Source of the DNA: FEN-1297 sp021817845
GTDB lineage: Bacteria; Bacteroidota; Ignavibacteria; Ignavibacteriales; Ignavibacteriaceae
Assembly (NCBI GenBank): GCA_021817845.1
Contig: JAKAFW010000011.1
Span: 1 to 64,000, forward strand
DNA length: 64,000 bases
Reading direction: 5' to 3'
Shown: in pieces, positions 44,829-55,516 of the stretch
How positions within the stretch are numbered: the stretch's first letter is position 1
How the letters are laid out: every line of letters starts with the position of its first letter
Position numbers and translations under genes: made by a program
The notes under the pieces: model-generated
Told to the model about the DNA's origin: nothing
What the model saw: the letters and a program-made list of their open reading frames with translations, nothing else
Databases searched by the model: none

Positions 44829-47800
44829 TGTATCAAAAACTTTTCAATAAAATTAAAGGCGATAGAATATATTTTGCTATCGTCTTTTTTATTTTAATTT
44901 TGATTTTTACTTCTGGTATCATTACACCTATTCTTGTAAAAAATCTTGAAGATAATTGGGAAAAAATATTATCCGGCAAGATTCTAAAAATTCAAAATTC
45001 AGTAACCTATCTTTATAAGCAAAAAGAAAATAATCTAGTAACTCTTGAAAAAAAATTTAAGTCGGAATTACGAAGCACTCTCAATCCTCAAAATTCATCC
45101 TATGCCTCTCTGCTTAAACTTGTAAATATGGATCGATATAAAAAATTATCCATTGAAGTCCTTGCACCAAACGGAAAACTGATTGCATGGAATAACCAGA
45201 TTGCAGTTCCGCAAATTGATATTTTACCTCTGTCTTATCCCGCCGGCGAAGCACATTTTTATTCAACGGAACTAATTACTTATTTAACTGTTACCGATAC
45301 AATCTTCATTGACAGCGATCAATTTTATTTTGTTGTCAGCGATCCCATTGAAAAACATTTTTCTTTGCAAAATCCATACTTTGAGAACATTAATTTTACA
45401 AAAGAAATATCAGCAAAATATTTAACTCAATTTGATATTGCCTTCAACCCCTTTGAAGAAAAAACTAATGATGGAAGGAAATATTCGTTTGATTTGACTA
45501 ATAATAACGGTGATAAAATTGGCTTGGTAACTTTCTATAAGCCTGCTTTAAATATTGCTGTGAGCACATTATATGAAACAGTAAACACAATTCAATCAAT
45601 ATTAATGTCGCTTGGATTCTTGTTTGTAGGGTTAGGATTCAGAAAGGACTTTTATAATCTTAAGTATAGAGTGTCTAAATTTATACTTCTGACTTTTTAT
45701 TTGGTGACCTTTAGGTTATTACTTTTCTATACCGGTTTTCCAACCGGTTTGTTGGAAGGAAATCTCGTAGACCCGGCATATTTTTCTTCAACTTTTGGTG
45801 GAGGTATCGTAAAATCGCCGATTGAATTTTTGATATCGTCGTTATTCTTTTTATTAATAATTATCAAAGGATATCAATATTTCCAAAGTTATCTTCATTT
45901 TGGAATGAGCAAGATCTCACTACAGAAAAAATATTTCTGGATTTATCTTTTTCTAGTTTCTGTATTGTTCTTCTGGGCTATTAGAGGCTTAAGTGCCACA
46001 ATTAAAAGTGTAATCTTTGATTCAACTCTAAGATACTTTAAGGAACCGAACTTAATCCCAAATCTTCCTTCAATAATCATGAACCTTAGTGCTCTTATTT
46101 TTGGAATCTCTGTTGTAGTAGTTTTGTGCGGTCTTCTTTTATACCTAACTTCTTTTTTTAATGAAAGCGATAGTAAGAAACAAAAGAAAGTGCTTCTTTA
46201 TCTTTATTTCTATTTTCAAGTTTTTGGCGTGATTTTTTTGTTATATGAAAATGAACCACTAATTACTCCGGTTATAAGTTTCCTTTTTATTACCATTGTT
46301 TTTATCCTTACTTATCAAATTCATTTTGTTAAGGTTAGCGAAGGTTTCTATTATATATGTGTCGCAATCGCCGCATCCGTACTAACAATAACTTTGATGA
46401 ATTATTTTAACATTGAATTAGAAAAACAATCGTTAAAAACTACTGCATTAGAAATTAACAGACCGAACGATAATCTTTTGCGTTTTTTAATTAAGGAAAC
46501 TTTGTCTAATTCGGCGAAGAATCAAAAAATAATTGATAGCTTCAATAATGGCAGTACAAACTATAGTGCAGAAGCTTTCAAATTATGGGCAGAAAGTTCA
46601 CTTCAAAAGGAATCCATAAATTCTTCGTTAGGGATTTATGATAAAAACTTAAACCCCCTTGGAAATTTTTCAATAGGGATTAATCCAAAATCTATTAATA
46701 TCAAACAATTTATTAATGATAATACTACTATCCCGAAATTGGTTGAAATAAATCAACCCGGAGATACAGTAAAGAAGGTTGTATTAGGGATTATTCCGAT
46801 TATGGATCGAGGAATAAAGGTGGGATACTTATCTGCTGTTATCGGCTATGATCTTAAAACTTTGTTTGTGAATGATATTCCCGATTTCTTAGAATCAAAA
46901 AACAACAATATCAATTCAGTTCTTGATATTGCAAATTTAAAGATATTTTTATTTAATGATTCAAAATTAGCTCAAGTTTACGGAGATATTTATCCCTCCC
47001 GGAATCAAATAAAACCTATACTTAGCGCTGATTTTAACGGTGATAACGAAGCATGGTTTAATCTCTCCTTAAATGGTCAGAATTTTTTTATTTTTGCCAT
47101 CAAAACAAATCAAAACGGTGTCGAAAAAATTACAGCTGTTGCAGCAAGGGATAAAAAAATATCATGGGACCTATTTAATTTTTTCAAAATATTCTTGATC
47201 CATAGCATATTCATCATTGTATTTTCATTATTAGTTTTTGCAACAAACGTAAGGAAAATTAAATATACTTTCAGGACTCAACTTCTGATTGCTTTCTTAT
47301 TTGTTTCAATAATTCCTGTTTTAATTCTTGCAATTTACAATCGTCAAATAATTGAAGATAAAAGGCGCTCGGCTATTCTTGACGAGCTGAACGAAAGAAC
47401 TGTTTATCTTGAAAATAATATAAGAGAAGAGTTTCACGAAGGCAAAACAGCCAATTATATAATTGCATTTCAAAATGCGGCAAGAGACATGAATATTTCT
47501 TTCGCTATTTATGACGGCAACAATCAATTCTATAATTCACGGGATCAATTTTATAAAAGCGGTCTTTTCACGGACAGATTAAATCCTCAAGTATATTATG
47601 CACTAAATTATCTAAACTACCGGGAATATTTAACTCAAGAACGGATTGAGAATTTTGTTTATGATTCATATTATAAAATATTTAACCTCGGTGACAGACC
47701 CTTCATTATCGGTGTGAACGATGCCTTTAATAAAGTCCATTTATCATTCTCTGTCGTTGATCTAGATGTCTTTCTTTTCGGCGTCTATTCTTTTGCTACG

Positions 47801-48667
47801 TTGCTGATGATTATTCTAAGCACTGTGCTAGCAAATAAAATTTCCGAACCTATCAGGAGGCTTACTAAGGCAACCGACTCGGTAGCTCACGGTGATTTTA
47901 ACGTTCAACTAAATTCAACTGAAAGAGGTGAAATCAAAGAGCTACTAACGGGATTTAATTCGATGACAAATGAACTTAAGAAGAACCAATCAGAACTCGC
48001 CGAACTTGAAAGAGAAAATGCTTGGAAGGAAATGGCTAAGCAAGTCGCGCATGAAATTAAAAATCCATTAACTCCAATGAAATTAGCAATACAACAATTA
48101 ATCGTTTCTTATAAAGATAAAAACCCGAATTTTGATTCAATTTTTGAAAAAGTTTCTTCCACTATAATGAATCAAATAGAAAATCTTAGTTTGATTGCTT
48201 CTGAGTTTTCAAGATTTGCCAGAATGCCTAATCTTAATTTTGAAAAAATTGATTTAATAAATGTTATTAATGATACTACTAATCTTTTCGTTGAAGAAAA
48301 AATTAAAATAATTATTTCAAATGAAGTTGAGGAAGCAATGATTGAAAGTGATAAAACCCAACTTAGAAGAATGTTAATAAACTTAATAAGAAATTCGATT
48401 CAAGCAGGCGCAAAAAATATTATTATCAGAGTAGGCTCTTCTGAAACTAATTATGTCGTTCTCGTTAAAGATGACGGCAGCGGAATTCCCGAAGGAATCA
48501 AACATAAAATTTTTGAACCCAATTTTTCAACTAAAGATAAAGGAATGGGTCTTGGACTTAAATTGGCAAAAAGATTTCTTGAAAGTTCATCAGGTAGCAT
48601 AAGTCTTGTTGATGGGATTGAATCAGGAACGGAATTCAAAATTATTCTTCCGGGACTAAAAGTATAA
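44828..48667 (+). CDS. Large multi-pass sensor histidine kinase (NtrY-like)
   Basis: The 1279-residue protein begins with a transmembrane helix (about 15-37) and an extracytoplasmic region to about 250. A block of about eight helices follows (about 250-530), then a second extracytoplasmic domain, a helix near 785-805, another sensory segment, and a last helix about 980-1000 leading into a HAMP domain. The kinase core holds the phosphoacceptor His1075 (VAHEIKNPLTPMKLA), the N box (LINLIRNSIQAG), G1 (DDGSGIP) and G2 (GMGLGLKLAKRF). The order resembles NtrY. No response regulator is adjacent, so the partner is unknown. It overlaps the DUF4783 gene. Confidence 0.92.
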   Translation: MYQKLFNKIKGDRIYFAIVFFILILIFTSGIITPILVKNLEDNWEKILSGKILKIQNSVTYLYKQKENNLVTLEKKFKSELRSTLNPQNSSYASLLKLVNMDRYKKLSIEVLAPNGKLIAWNNQIAVPQIDILPLSYPAGEAHFYSTELITYLTVTDTIFIDSDQFYFVVSDPIEKHFSLQNPYFENINFTKEISAKYLTQFDIAFNPFEEKTNDGRKYSFDLTNNNGDKIGLVTFYKPALNIAVSTLYETVNTIQSILMSLGFLFVGLGFRKDFYNLKYRVSKFILLTFYLVTFRLLLFYTGFPTGLLEGNLVDPAYFSSTFGGGIVKSPIEFLISSLFFLLIIIKGYQYFQSYLHFGMSKISLQKKYFWIYLFLVSVLFFWAIRGLSATIKSVIFDSTLRYFKEPNLIPNLPSIIMNLSALIFGISVVVVLCGLLLYLTSFFNESDSKKQKKVLLYLYFYFQVFGVIFLLYENEPLITPVISFLFITIVFILTYQIHFVKVSEGFYYICVAIAASVLTITLMNYFNIELEKQSLKTTALEINRPNDNLLRFLIKETLSNSAKNQKIIDSFNNGSTNYSAEAFKLWAESSLQKESINSSLGIYDKNLNPLGNFSIGINPKSINIKQFINDNTTIPKLVEINQPGDTVKKVVLGIIPIMDRGIKVGYLSAVIGYDLKTLFVNDIPDFLESKNNNINSVLDIANLKIFLFNDSKLAQVYGDIYPSRNQIKPILSADFNGDNEAWFNLSLNGQNFFIFAIKTNQNGVEKITAVAARDKKISWDLFNFFKIFLIHSIFIIVFSLLVFATNVRKIKYTFRTQLLIAFLFVSIIPVLILAIYNRQIIEDKRRSAILDELNERTVYLENNIREEFHEGKTANYIIAFQNAARDMNISFAIYDGNNQFYNSRDQFYKSGLFTDRLNPQVYYALNYLNYREYLTQERIENFVYDSYYKIFNLGDRPFIIGVNDAFNKVHLSFSVVDLDVFLFGVYSFATLLMIILSTVLANKISEPIRRLTKATDSVAHGDFNVQLNSTERGEIKELLTGFNSMTNELKKNQSELAELERENAWKEMAKQVAHEIKNPLTPMKLAIQQLIVSYKDKNPNFDSIFEKVSSTIMNQIENLSLIASEFSRFARMPNLNFEKIDLINVINDTTNLFVEEKIKIIISNEVEEAMIESDKTQLRRMLINLIRNSIQAGAKNIIIRVGSSETNYVVLVKDDGSGIPEGIKHKIFEPNFSTKDKGMGLGLKLAKRFLESSSGSISLVDGIESGTEFKIILPGLKV

Positions 48668-48680
48668 ATAAAATATTTTT

Positions 48681-51600
48681 ATGAATACATTAACAGATCA
48701 TCAAATAAGAGCATTAAACTTTAAGAACCATATCTCCTTAACAGCAAATGCTGGTTCAGGTAAAACACTTGTTCTTGCAAGCCGTTATCTGGAAATTGCA
48801 TTGAAAGAAAATATTTCGCTTCGAAATATTGCAGCTATTACTTTTACTGACAAAGCTGCCGGTGAGCTGTATAAAAAAATTGCAGGGGAGATAGAAAGAA
48901 AACTTTCCTACAGTAGTGACATACGGGAAAAAATAAGGCTTGAAGAAATTAGGCAACAACTTGTTTCGGCAAATATCTCTACTATCCATTCTTTTTGTAT
49001 CGATATATTAAGGGAATATCCCGTCGAAGCTAAGCTTGACTCAAATTTTGTACCGGTGGATGAAAAGGTTTCATCAGAACTTATCGAATTAGCTATCGAA
49101 GAAGCAATTAAAAATGCATTAAATGTACCGGATGAAGAAATCAACATGAAATATCTGGTCAGGGTATTTGCTTCAAAAAAGAATTTTTCAAACCAAATTG
49201 TATCGCTAATTAAGCGTCGCAAAAACGTATTAACAATCACAAAAAATATTTATAGCCTGAAAGAAACAGAAATCTCAAAATTCTTTTTCGATTCATTTAT
49301 GGAATATTCTGAAAAAATATTTATCAACAAAATTGAGAACGCTATCAATCTTATCCGGTCTATTAATAGTGTCGTTCTTGATGTAAATATCAAAAATGTT
49401 ATTGCCTCATCCATAAATAATTTGTTGAACGATAATCTGTCACTGGAAAGATTCTGGGATAAATTATTAATGCTGTTGAAAATTAAAAACCTGGTAACTA
49501 CAAAAACTGGCAGTGTAAAAATTAATGGTTACTTAGGCAAGCATTCTATCGAAAATCTTGGTAATGAAGTTAACCAAATAGAGGAGATATTTTCCGAACT
49601 TGAAATGATCATGCCGATTGATAATCATGAAGAAATAGAAAACGAACTTGCTCATTTTGGTAAAAAAGTTATTAACTTTTTCAATAATGCACTTAAAATA
49701 TATTCCAACAGAAAAAAAGAAAATGGTTACTTGGACTATGAAGATATCCTTTTGTTTACTCAAGACATTTTGAAAATAAATTCTGTACGTAAAGCCTTGT
49801 CTGATAAGTTCAAATATTTACTTATCGATGAATATCAAGATACAAATGAAATCCAGTACAATATTTTCCTCCCGATTTTAGAAGATTTAAGGAAAGGAAA
49901 TTTGTTTGTAGTTGGAGATGAAAAGCAGAGCATTTATATGTTTAGGGATGCTGAGTTGGAAGTATTTAATCGAACCAAAAAAAACATTAGGGAAATAGAA
50001 GGCGATGCTTCTTTGCTTTCATTACCGGATAGTTTTAGAATGGCCCCCGAATTATGCCTTTTTACAAATTCTCTTTTCAGGAAATTATTTAATAATCCAA
50101 ATAGACTATTTAATGAGGTAGAACATTCGGATTTGGTTTGCGCTTTGAACGACGGCATTCAAGGGCATGTTGAAGTATTACTACCCAAAATAAATCCAGT
50201 CAAAGATCAAAATTTAATTATACCACAATTTTCTGAATCTGAAATCGTTACGAGAAAAATATTGCAGCTTGTTGGAAGCAACGATGAACAACTTAATATT
50301 AACTGGGGAGATATTGCTGTCCTTTGTAGAAAAAGAAAATCTTTTATCGAGCTTGAAAAAGTTTTTATTAAATATGGCGTTCCATTTCTAATCGTAGGCG
50401 GAAAAGAATTTTATAAACGACAGACTATTTACGACATATACAATTATTTTGCTTTTCTTCTTGATGAAGATAATGACGCTGCATTAACTGGTATTTTACG
50501 CTCTCCATTTCTTTCCTTTTCCGATTCGCAAATATTTGATATATCTCTTCAAAATGGAAAAACACTTTGGACAAAAGTAAAAAATTATATATCAGTAAAT
50601 AAGCAATTCTTTAAAACATTCCAGCCAATTATGGAAATTAAAAATGGGTCCGGTAACTCCGATTTTATATCTCTCTTAAGAGAAATTTTAAATGGATCAA
50701 ACTTCTTATCAGTCATTGCATCTAGACCTGACGGTGTACAAGAGTTAGCAAATATTCAAAAACTAATTCAGCTTACTAATAATTATGACTCACAAGGATA
50801 TAAAACATTATATGATTATGTTACTTACCTAAAAGAATCAATCGAACAATCTCAAGAGGAAGCGCAAGCTTCCATAGCTGATGATGCAAATTCTGTTAAA
50901 ATAATGACTTTGCATCAGGCAAAAGGTTTAGAATTTCCCGTAGTGATTTTATTCAATAGCGGAGATAGTCCAAAGAGTGATTCAACAAAAAGTAAATCAA
51001 TCACCATTAGTAAAGATTTCGGATTACTTGCCAAACTTCCTTTGAACGAAAAATATTTTGATGAATATATTTCTGCGCCCATAATTGGAATTAACAATTT
51101 GATAAAGTACAAGAAGAATATTGCGGAAGTTAAAAGATTATTTTACGTGGGAGTAACAAGAGCAAAATATTATTTATTTATTTCAGCCACCCCGGTTAAG
51201 GATATGTCTTTTAGTAAAGAATCCTTTATGGGACTTCTGCAACAAGGCTTGGACATAAATTTTAATAGCGAAAACCATCTACTCGAATCTAATCTCACTT
51301 CCTTGATTTTTGACGGAGATCGGTTTAGTAATATTACTAAAACTCTTTCTCTAAATATTCCGGTAAAAAATGAAACAGATATTATTCTACCGGAAAATCC
51401 CGTAATAAGTACCGGCTTTGTTGCTAAGAATTTATTATTGGACATTATTGAAGATCATCCTTCGCAAGAAATAATTTCAGCCTCAAAATTTTCAATCTAC
51501 TCTCAATGTCAAATGAAATATAGACTGACTTACAACTTCGGTCTGAGTGAGATTATGGAAAAAGTTCTTCATAGAAATTTGACTGCAAAAAAAAATGATT

Positions 51601-52286
51601 TTGAATTTGAATTCAAAAACAAAAATGAAGAGAATGAATATCAGAGCAATTATGACCTTTCAAAGATAAAAGGAAGCATAATCCATAAATTATTAGAAAT
51701 TGAATCAATTCCTACAACTGTTGAAAAAAATTTCGAATTGATCATAAATGATGAAATAAAGCCTGGTAATATAGCAGCGCAACATGAGGCGGGATTTAAA
51801 AAAAATATAATCGAGCAGCTTTTGAGATTTTATTCATCTGATTCTTATAAACGGATTAAAGCATTCTCAAATTATAAAAATGAGTTTGAAATTTTTGTTG
51901 AAGAAGGGAAAAATATATTCTACGGTATTATCGACAAGATTATTTTTGATGATAATAAAATTATTATTATTGACTATAAAACTGACGACATATCGGAAAA
52001 GGAAATTCAGGAAAGATCAAAAATTTATTTAAATCAAATGAAATTTTATTCCTATATTGTAAGTAAATTATTTCCTGACTTTACAAAATTAGAGATGAAA
52101 CTTTTATTTCTTGAGTTTCCGGCTCTATCTGTTGATAAAGAAATAAATGCATCTGATTTGAGCGAAATAAAAAATCAAATAAAATCAATGATTGAAAATT
52201 TACAGGGCGGTAATTTTGTTAAAAACGCAAATCACTGCAGCGAATGTAAATTTTCAATAAATTATTCTTACTGTATTAAAAAATAA
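48681..52286 (+). CDS. AddA/UvrD-type helicase with C-terminal RecB-like nuclease
   Basis: The 1201 residues carry a superfamily 1A helicase: Walker A (TANAGSGKTLVLASRY), Walker B (LLIDEYQDTNEIQ), GDEKQSIYMFRDAE, TLHQAKGLEFPVV and FYVGVTRAKYYLF. A PD-(D/E)XK nuclease follows (GSIIHKLLE, YGIIDKIIF, IIDYKTDD). Cysteines CQ..., CSEC and YC near 946-1200 have the spacing of a Cas4/AddB-type iron-sulphur cluster. It probably processes double-strand breaks for RecA. No addB neighbour is present. The start follows the kinase by 13 nt. Confidence 0.9.
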   Translation: MNTLTDHQIRALNFKNHISLTANAGSGKTLVLASRYLEIALKENISLRNIAAITFTDKAAGELYKKIAGEIERKLSYSSDIREKIRLEEIRQQLVSANISTIHSFCIDILREYPVEAKLDSNFVPVDEKVSSELIELAIEEAIKNALNVPDEEINMKYLVRVFASKKNFSNQIVSLIKRRKNVLTITKNIYSLKETEISKFFFDSFMEYSEKIFINKIENAINLIRSINSVVLDVNIKNVIASSINNLLNDNLSLERFWDKLLMLLKIKNLVTTKTGSVKINGYLGKHSIENLGNEVNQIEEIFSELEMIMPIDNHEEIENELAHFGKKVINFFNNALKIYSNRKKENGYLDYEDILLFTQDILKINSVRKALSDKFKYLLIDEYQDTNEIQYNIFLPILEDLRKGNLFVVGDEKQSIYMFRDAELEVFNRTKKNIREIEGDASLLSLPDSFRMAPELCLFTNSLFRKLFNNPNRLFNEVEHSDLVCALNDGIQGHVEVLLPKINPVKDQNLIIPQFSESEIVTRKILQLVGSNDEQLNINWGDIAVLCRKRKSFIELEKVFIKYGVPFLIVGGKEFYKRQTIYDIYNYFAFLLDEDNDAALTGILRSPFLSFSDSQIFDISLQNGKTLWTKVKNYISVNKQFFKTFQPIMEIKNGSGNSDFISLLREILNGSNFLSVIASRPDGVQELANIQKLIQLTNNYDSQGYKTLYDYVTYLKESIEQSQEEAQASIADDANSVKIMTLHQAKGLEFPVVILFNSGDSPKSDSTKSKSITISKDFGLLAKLPLNEKYFDEYISAPIIGINNLIKYKKNIAEVKRLFYVGVTRAKYYLFISATPVKDMSFSKESFMGLLQQGLDINFNSENHLLESNLTSLIFDGDRFSNITKTLSLNIPVKNETDIILPENPVISTGFVAKNLLLDIIEDHPSQEIISASKFSIYSQCQMKYRLTYNFGLSEIMEKVLHRNLTAKKNDFEFEFKNKNEENEYQSNYDLSKIKGSIIHKLLEIESIPTTVEKNFELIINDEIKPGNIAAQHEAGFKKNIIEQLLRFYSSDSYKRIKAFSNYKNEFEIFVEEGKNIFYGIIDKIIFDDNKIIIIDYKTDDISEKEIQERSKIYLNQMKFYSYIVSKLFPDFTKLEMKLLFLEFPALSVDKEINASDLSEIKNQIKSMIENLQGGNFVKNANHCSECKFSINYSYCIKK

Positions 52287-52314
52287 AGTCTAATTAACAA
52301 TATCCGGATAAAGT

Positions 52315-52779
52315 ATGTTTAAAAATGTTCAGCAACTCAGAAATCTAGAAACGATAGAAAATGAATTAAAGAATAATACTTGTGGAATCCTTTCCTTTTA
52401 TACACAAGAAGAGAAAATTGTTCAGCTTGCAGTTACATTTATTTACTTGGATAAAAATGTGTATATTTTCCCAACGAGTGAAGATGAGTTGTTCGATAAA
52501 ATTCACATAGAAGTCAAATCAAGTTTCACTGTTCTCAGAAACATCAAACCTAAAAAACGAGTTGAGCTTGATAATTTGCCTACTTATGATTTCCTTTCAA
52601 TCTCCATAAAAGGTTTCTTGAAACGGGTTGAAGAACAAAAATTGATGGATGATCTTGTAAAGAATTATTCGATGAAATATGTTAAAGAATTTAATGAAAG
52701 TACAGATCTTCCGGTCTTTAATAAAATATTTTTTATTGATACTGAAGAAATTCAGGCAGTTGAAGAAACAGGTGGATAG
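52315..52779 (+). CDS. Pyridoxamine 5'-phosphate oxidase-like split-barrel protein
   Basis: The 154-residue protein has the pattern of the FMN-binding split barrel: a strand with GILSFYTQ, then VQLAVTFIYLDKNVYIFPTSEDELFDKI, then a later KRVEEQ strand. Members include PNPOx-like, HugZ and general stress proteins. No substrate can be assigned, and FMN binding is uncertain. It lies 28 nt after the helicase-nuclease and 51 nt before the SpmAB gene. Confidence 0.6.
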   Translation: MFKNVQQLRNLETIENELKNNTCGILSFYTQEEKIVQLAVTFIYLDKNVYIFPTSEDELFDKIHIEVKSSFTVLRNIKPKKRVELDNLPTYDFLSISIKGFLKRVEEQKLMDDLVKNYSMKYVKEFNESTDLPVFNKIFFIDTEEIQAVEETGG

Positions 52780-52830
52780 TCTTTTATTTGCTTAAATGAA
52801 ATTTATTAATATTATTTATCGGAAGTTTTA

Positions 52831-54462
52831 ATGCTAAATTATGTTTGGCTAGCTCTACTTTTTTTTGGTATTGGTACCGCAATCACTACAGACATAATTG
52901 ATCAAAGCCAAAATAAATTTCAAAACGGAAACCCACTAATCGTAACATTAGAATTCCCCGGTGGATTTCAAAAAAATCAAGAAAAATCTTATCATACAAT
53001 TCTAAGTATTAAAGCTGCTGACTTTTCTAATTTCTACAAAGAGAATATTTATCAAGATATTTCTATTCCTGCTATTGTTACCCATCATTCAAATGCTGCC
53101 AAAGATGTAATTAACTTTAAAATCTCAAGTACTGATCCAAAAATATGGCAGGAAATGGCTTCGGCGTCCGGGAATAATGAAGATCTTAACGGAAAAATAA
53201 AAATTGATTCCTTACTCTCTCCTTCTATTGCGAAGGCTCATATCGTCCTTGAGAATGTTTCGTTTCTAAAACTTAAAGATGTAACCTCGGCTGCTTTAGA
53301 TTATGCCGGAAGTGCAGTAAGTATTTCGCTAGGCTTAATCGGTGTTATGGCGCTTTGGCTTGGAGTTATGAAGGTTGCTGAAGATGCGGGTTTGATTTCG
53401 ATAATTGCAAGATGGTTAAAACCGGTTACTAAAAAATTATTTCCTGATGTTCCACCAGAACACCCCGCGATGGGTTCAATGATCATGAATATTTCTGCAA
53501 ACATGTTAGGACTCGGAAATGCCGCTACACCTTTTGGTCTGAAGGCGATGGAAGAACTGAATGAACTTAATCCCGAAAAAGGAGTTGCTACAAATGCAAT
53601 GTGCACTTTCCTTGCAATAAATACGGCTGGTATAACATTGATCCCTGCCACTGCAATTGCAATCCGGGCAGCTTCCGGAAGCTCTGAACCCGCAATAATA
53701 ATTGGGACATCTTTATTTGCCTCTTTCTGTGCGACCATAGCTGGTGTTACTGCTGCAAAGATTTTAGAAAAATTTCCAATCAAAAAAAATGAATTTACCT
53801 TTTGGGCAAAGAGTAACTTAAAAAATATTTCTGCCATTGTCGGTTTCATCCTCCTTATACTCATAATTATTTTTTCCGGCATTGGCAAAGATATTCTTCA
53901 GCGATTAAGTTTCTTCTCTCCTGGCGCCGCAAGGAATATTTTACAAATATTTTCAACTCTGGCAATTCCTTTGCTAATAATAATATTTATCGGCTACGGC
54001 GCAATTAAGAAAGTTAGAGTCTATGAAAAATTTGTTGAAGGAGCTAAGGAAGGATTTACCATTGCAGTAAAAATTATTCCGTACCTGGTTGCGATGCTGG
54101 TTGCAATCGGAATTTTTAGAGCAGGAGGGGCGATGCAATGGCTAATAAATATTCTTCACCCGGTGACCGACTTAATCGGTCTTCCCGCCGAGGCTGTGCC
54201 TATGGCTTTTATGCGCCCTCTTTCAGGCAGCGGCTCACTAGGCATAATGGCTGAAATAATTTCAGTCCACGGCCCTGATTCATTCATAGGAATTTTAGTC
54301 TCAACTTTGTACGGAAGCTCAGAAACAACTTTTTATGTATTAGCTGTCTATTTTGGCGCTGTTAATATCAAGCGGATAAGGCATGCTCTTTCGGCAGGAT
54401 TGATTGCAGATATTGTCGGAGTTCTTGCTGCTTTATTTATTGTTAGATTATTGTTTGGATAA
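52831..54462 (+). CDS. SpmA-SpmB fusion, nucleoside-recognition (Gate) domain membrane protein
   Basis: The 543 residues contain two Gate domains. The first, SpmA-like (about 165-320), has GLGNAATPFGLKAMEELNELNP; the second, SpmB-like (about 395-540), has RPLSGSGSLGIMAE and TLYGSSETTFYVLAVYFG. An extracytoplasmic region of about 120 residues sits after the first helix. Spore maturation proteins A and B are separate in Bacillus; fused forms occur in Gram-negatives that do not sporulate. The transported substance is unknown. Confidence 0.88.
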   Translation: MLNYVWLALLFFGIGTAITTDIIDQSQNKFQNGNPLIVTLEFPGGFQKNQEKSYHTILSIKAADFSNFYKENIYQDISIPAIVTHHSNAAKDVINFKISSTDPKIWQEMASASGNNEDLNGKIKIDSLLSPSIAKAHIVLENVSFLKLKDVTSAALDYAGSAVSISLGLIGVMALWLGVMKVAEDAGLISIIARWLKPVTKKLFPDVPPEHPAMGSMIMNISANMLGLGNAATPFGLKAMEELNELNPEKGVATNAMCTFLAINTAGITLIPATAIAIRAASGSSEPAIIIGTSLFASFCATIAGVTAAKILEKFPIKKNEFTFWAKSNLKNISAIVGFILLILIIIFSGIGKDILQRLSFFSPGAARNILQIFSTLAIPLLIIIFIGYGAIKKVRVYEKFVEGAKEGFTIAVKIIPYLVAMLVAIGIFRAGGAMQWLINILHPVTDLIGLPAEAVPMAFMRPLSGSGSLGIMAEIISVHGPDSFIGILVSTLYGSSETTFYVLAVYFGAVNIKRIRHALSAGLIADIVGVLAALFIVRLLFG

Positions 54463-54480
54463 ATAAAAATATAGAAGAAT

Positions 54481-55434
54481 ATGAAAGTTTTTATAACGCA
54501 AGAAATTCCTGAAATAGCTTCAAAGCTTTTGAAAGCTAAAAATTTTGAAGTCTCCGTCTACCCCAAAAACAAACCAATTTCTAAAAACGAATTACTGAAG
54601 AGTATAAAAAATGTTGATGCTGTAATTTCTCTTTTAACAGATAAATTTGATGCGATAATACTTGATAAAATGTCAAATTGCAAAGTTATTGCTAACTACG
54701 CAGTCGGCTTTAATAATATTGATATCAAATACGCCAAGCAAAAGGGAATTACTGTTACTAATACGCCGGACGTTTTAACTGACGCAACTGCCGACCTTGC
54801 AATAGCCTTAACTCTGGCGTGTGCAAGAAGATTTGTTGAAGGAGTTGAGCTCGTACGCCTAAAAAAATTTAATGGTTGGTTACCAAAACTGTTGCTTGGC
54901 GTCGAACTGAAAAATAAAGTCTTCGGAATTCTCGGGGCAGGAAGAATTGGTACTGCAACTGCTATAAGAGCTAAGTCTTTCGGAACAAAGATAATTTATT
55001 TTTCTAATTCTCGAAATGTATTTTTGGAAAACAAAATTGCTGCAAAAAAAGTCTCTTTGGAATTTTTGTTAAAACATTCCGATATTATTTCAGTTCACCT
55101 TCCTCTTAATCCTAAAACCTTTCATCTGTTAGATAAGAAAAAATTATTATTACTAAAGGAGAAGGCAATCTTTATTAATACTGCTCGCGGTGATATTGTT
55201 GACGAAAAAGCCTTAATCAATATTCTTAAAAGGGAAAAAATATTCGCTGCAGGTTTAGATGTTTACGAAAATGAACCTGTACTAAATCCTGATCTTTATA
55301 AATTAAAAAATGTCGTTCTCCTTCCGCATCTCGGAAGCGCTACAATTGATGCCCGCAATAATATGGCTATACTTGCAGCAAAAAATGTCATTGCTGTTTT
55401 ATCAGGGAAAAAACCTATTACTCCGGTCAATTAA
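54481..55434 (+). CDS. D-2-hydroxyacid dehydrogenase (glyoxylate/hydroxypyruvate reductase type)
   Basis: The 317-residue NAD(P)-dependent enzyme has the Rossmann motif GILGAGRIGTATAIRA, the catalytic Arg in NTARGDIVDEKAL, Glu in YENEPVLNP, and His in LLPHLGSAT. This is the D-glycerate dehydrogenase/GyaR group, linking glyoxylate or hydroxypyruvate to glycolate or glycerate. It lies 18 nt after the SpmAB gene and 82 nt before ald. Confidence 0.93.
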   Translation: MKVFITQEIPEIASKLLKAKNFEVSVYPKNKPISKNELLKSIKNVDAVISLLTDKFDAIILDKMSNCKVIANYAVGFNNIDIKYAKQKGITVTNTPDVLTDATADLAIALTLACARRFVEGVELVRLKKFNGWLPKLLLGVELKNKVFGILGAGRIGTATAIRAKSFGTKIIYFSNSRNVFLENKIAAKKVSLEFLLKHSDIISVHLPLNPKTFHLLDKKKLLLLKEKAIFINTARGDIVDEKALINILKREKIFAAGLDVYENEPVLNPDLYKLKNVVLLPHLGSATIDARNNMAILAAKNVIAVLSGKKPITPVN

Positions 55435-55516
55435 AAATGTTTTTTTGAATTTGAGACGGAAATTAAATATGTTAGTCAAGTAAAGTAGCAATAACTACTA
55501 ACGAAAGTGAAATCAT

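Noticed and set aside
53301..53888. 195-codon open frame antisense to the SpmAB fusion gene
   Set aside because: It mirrors the low-complexity codon use of the real membrane protein on the other strand and has no known domain or own signals.
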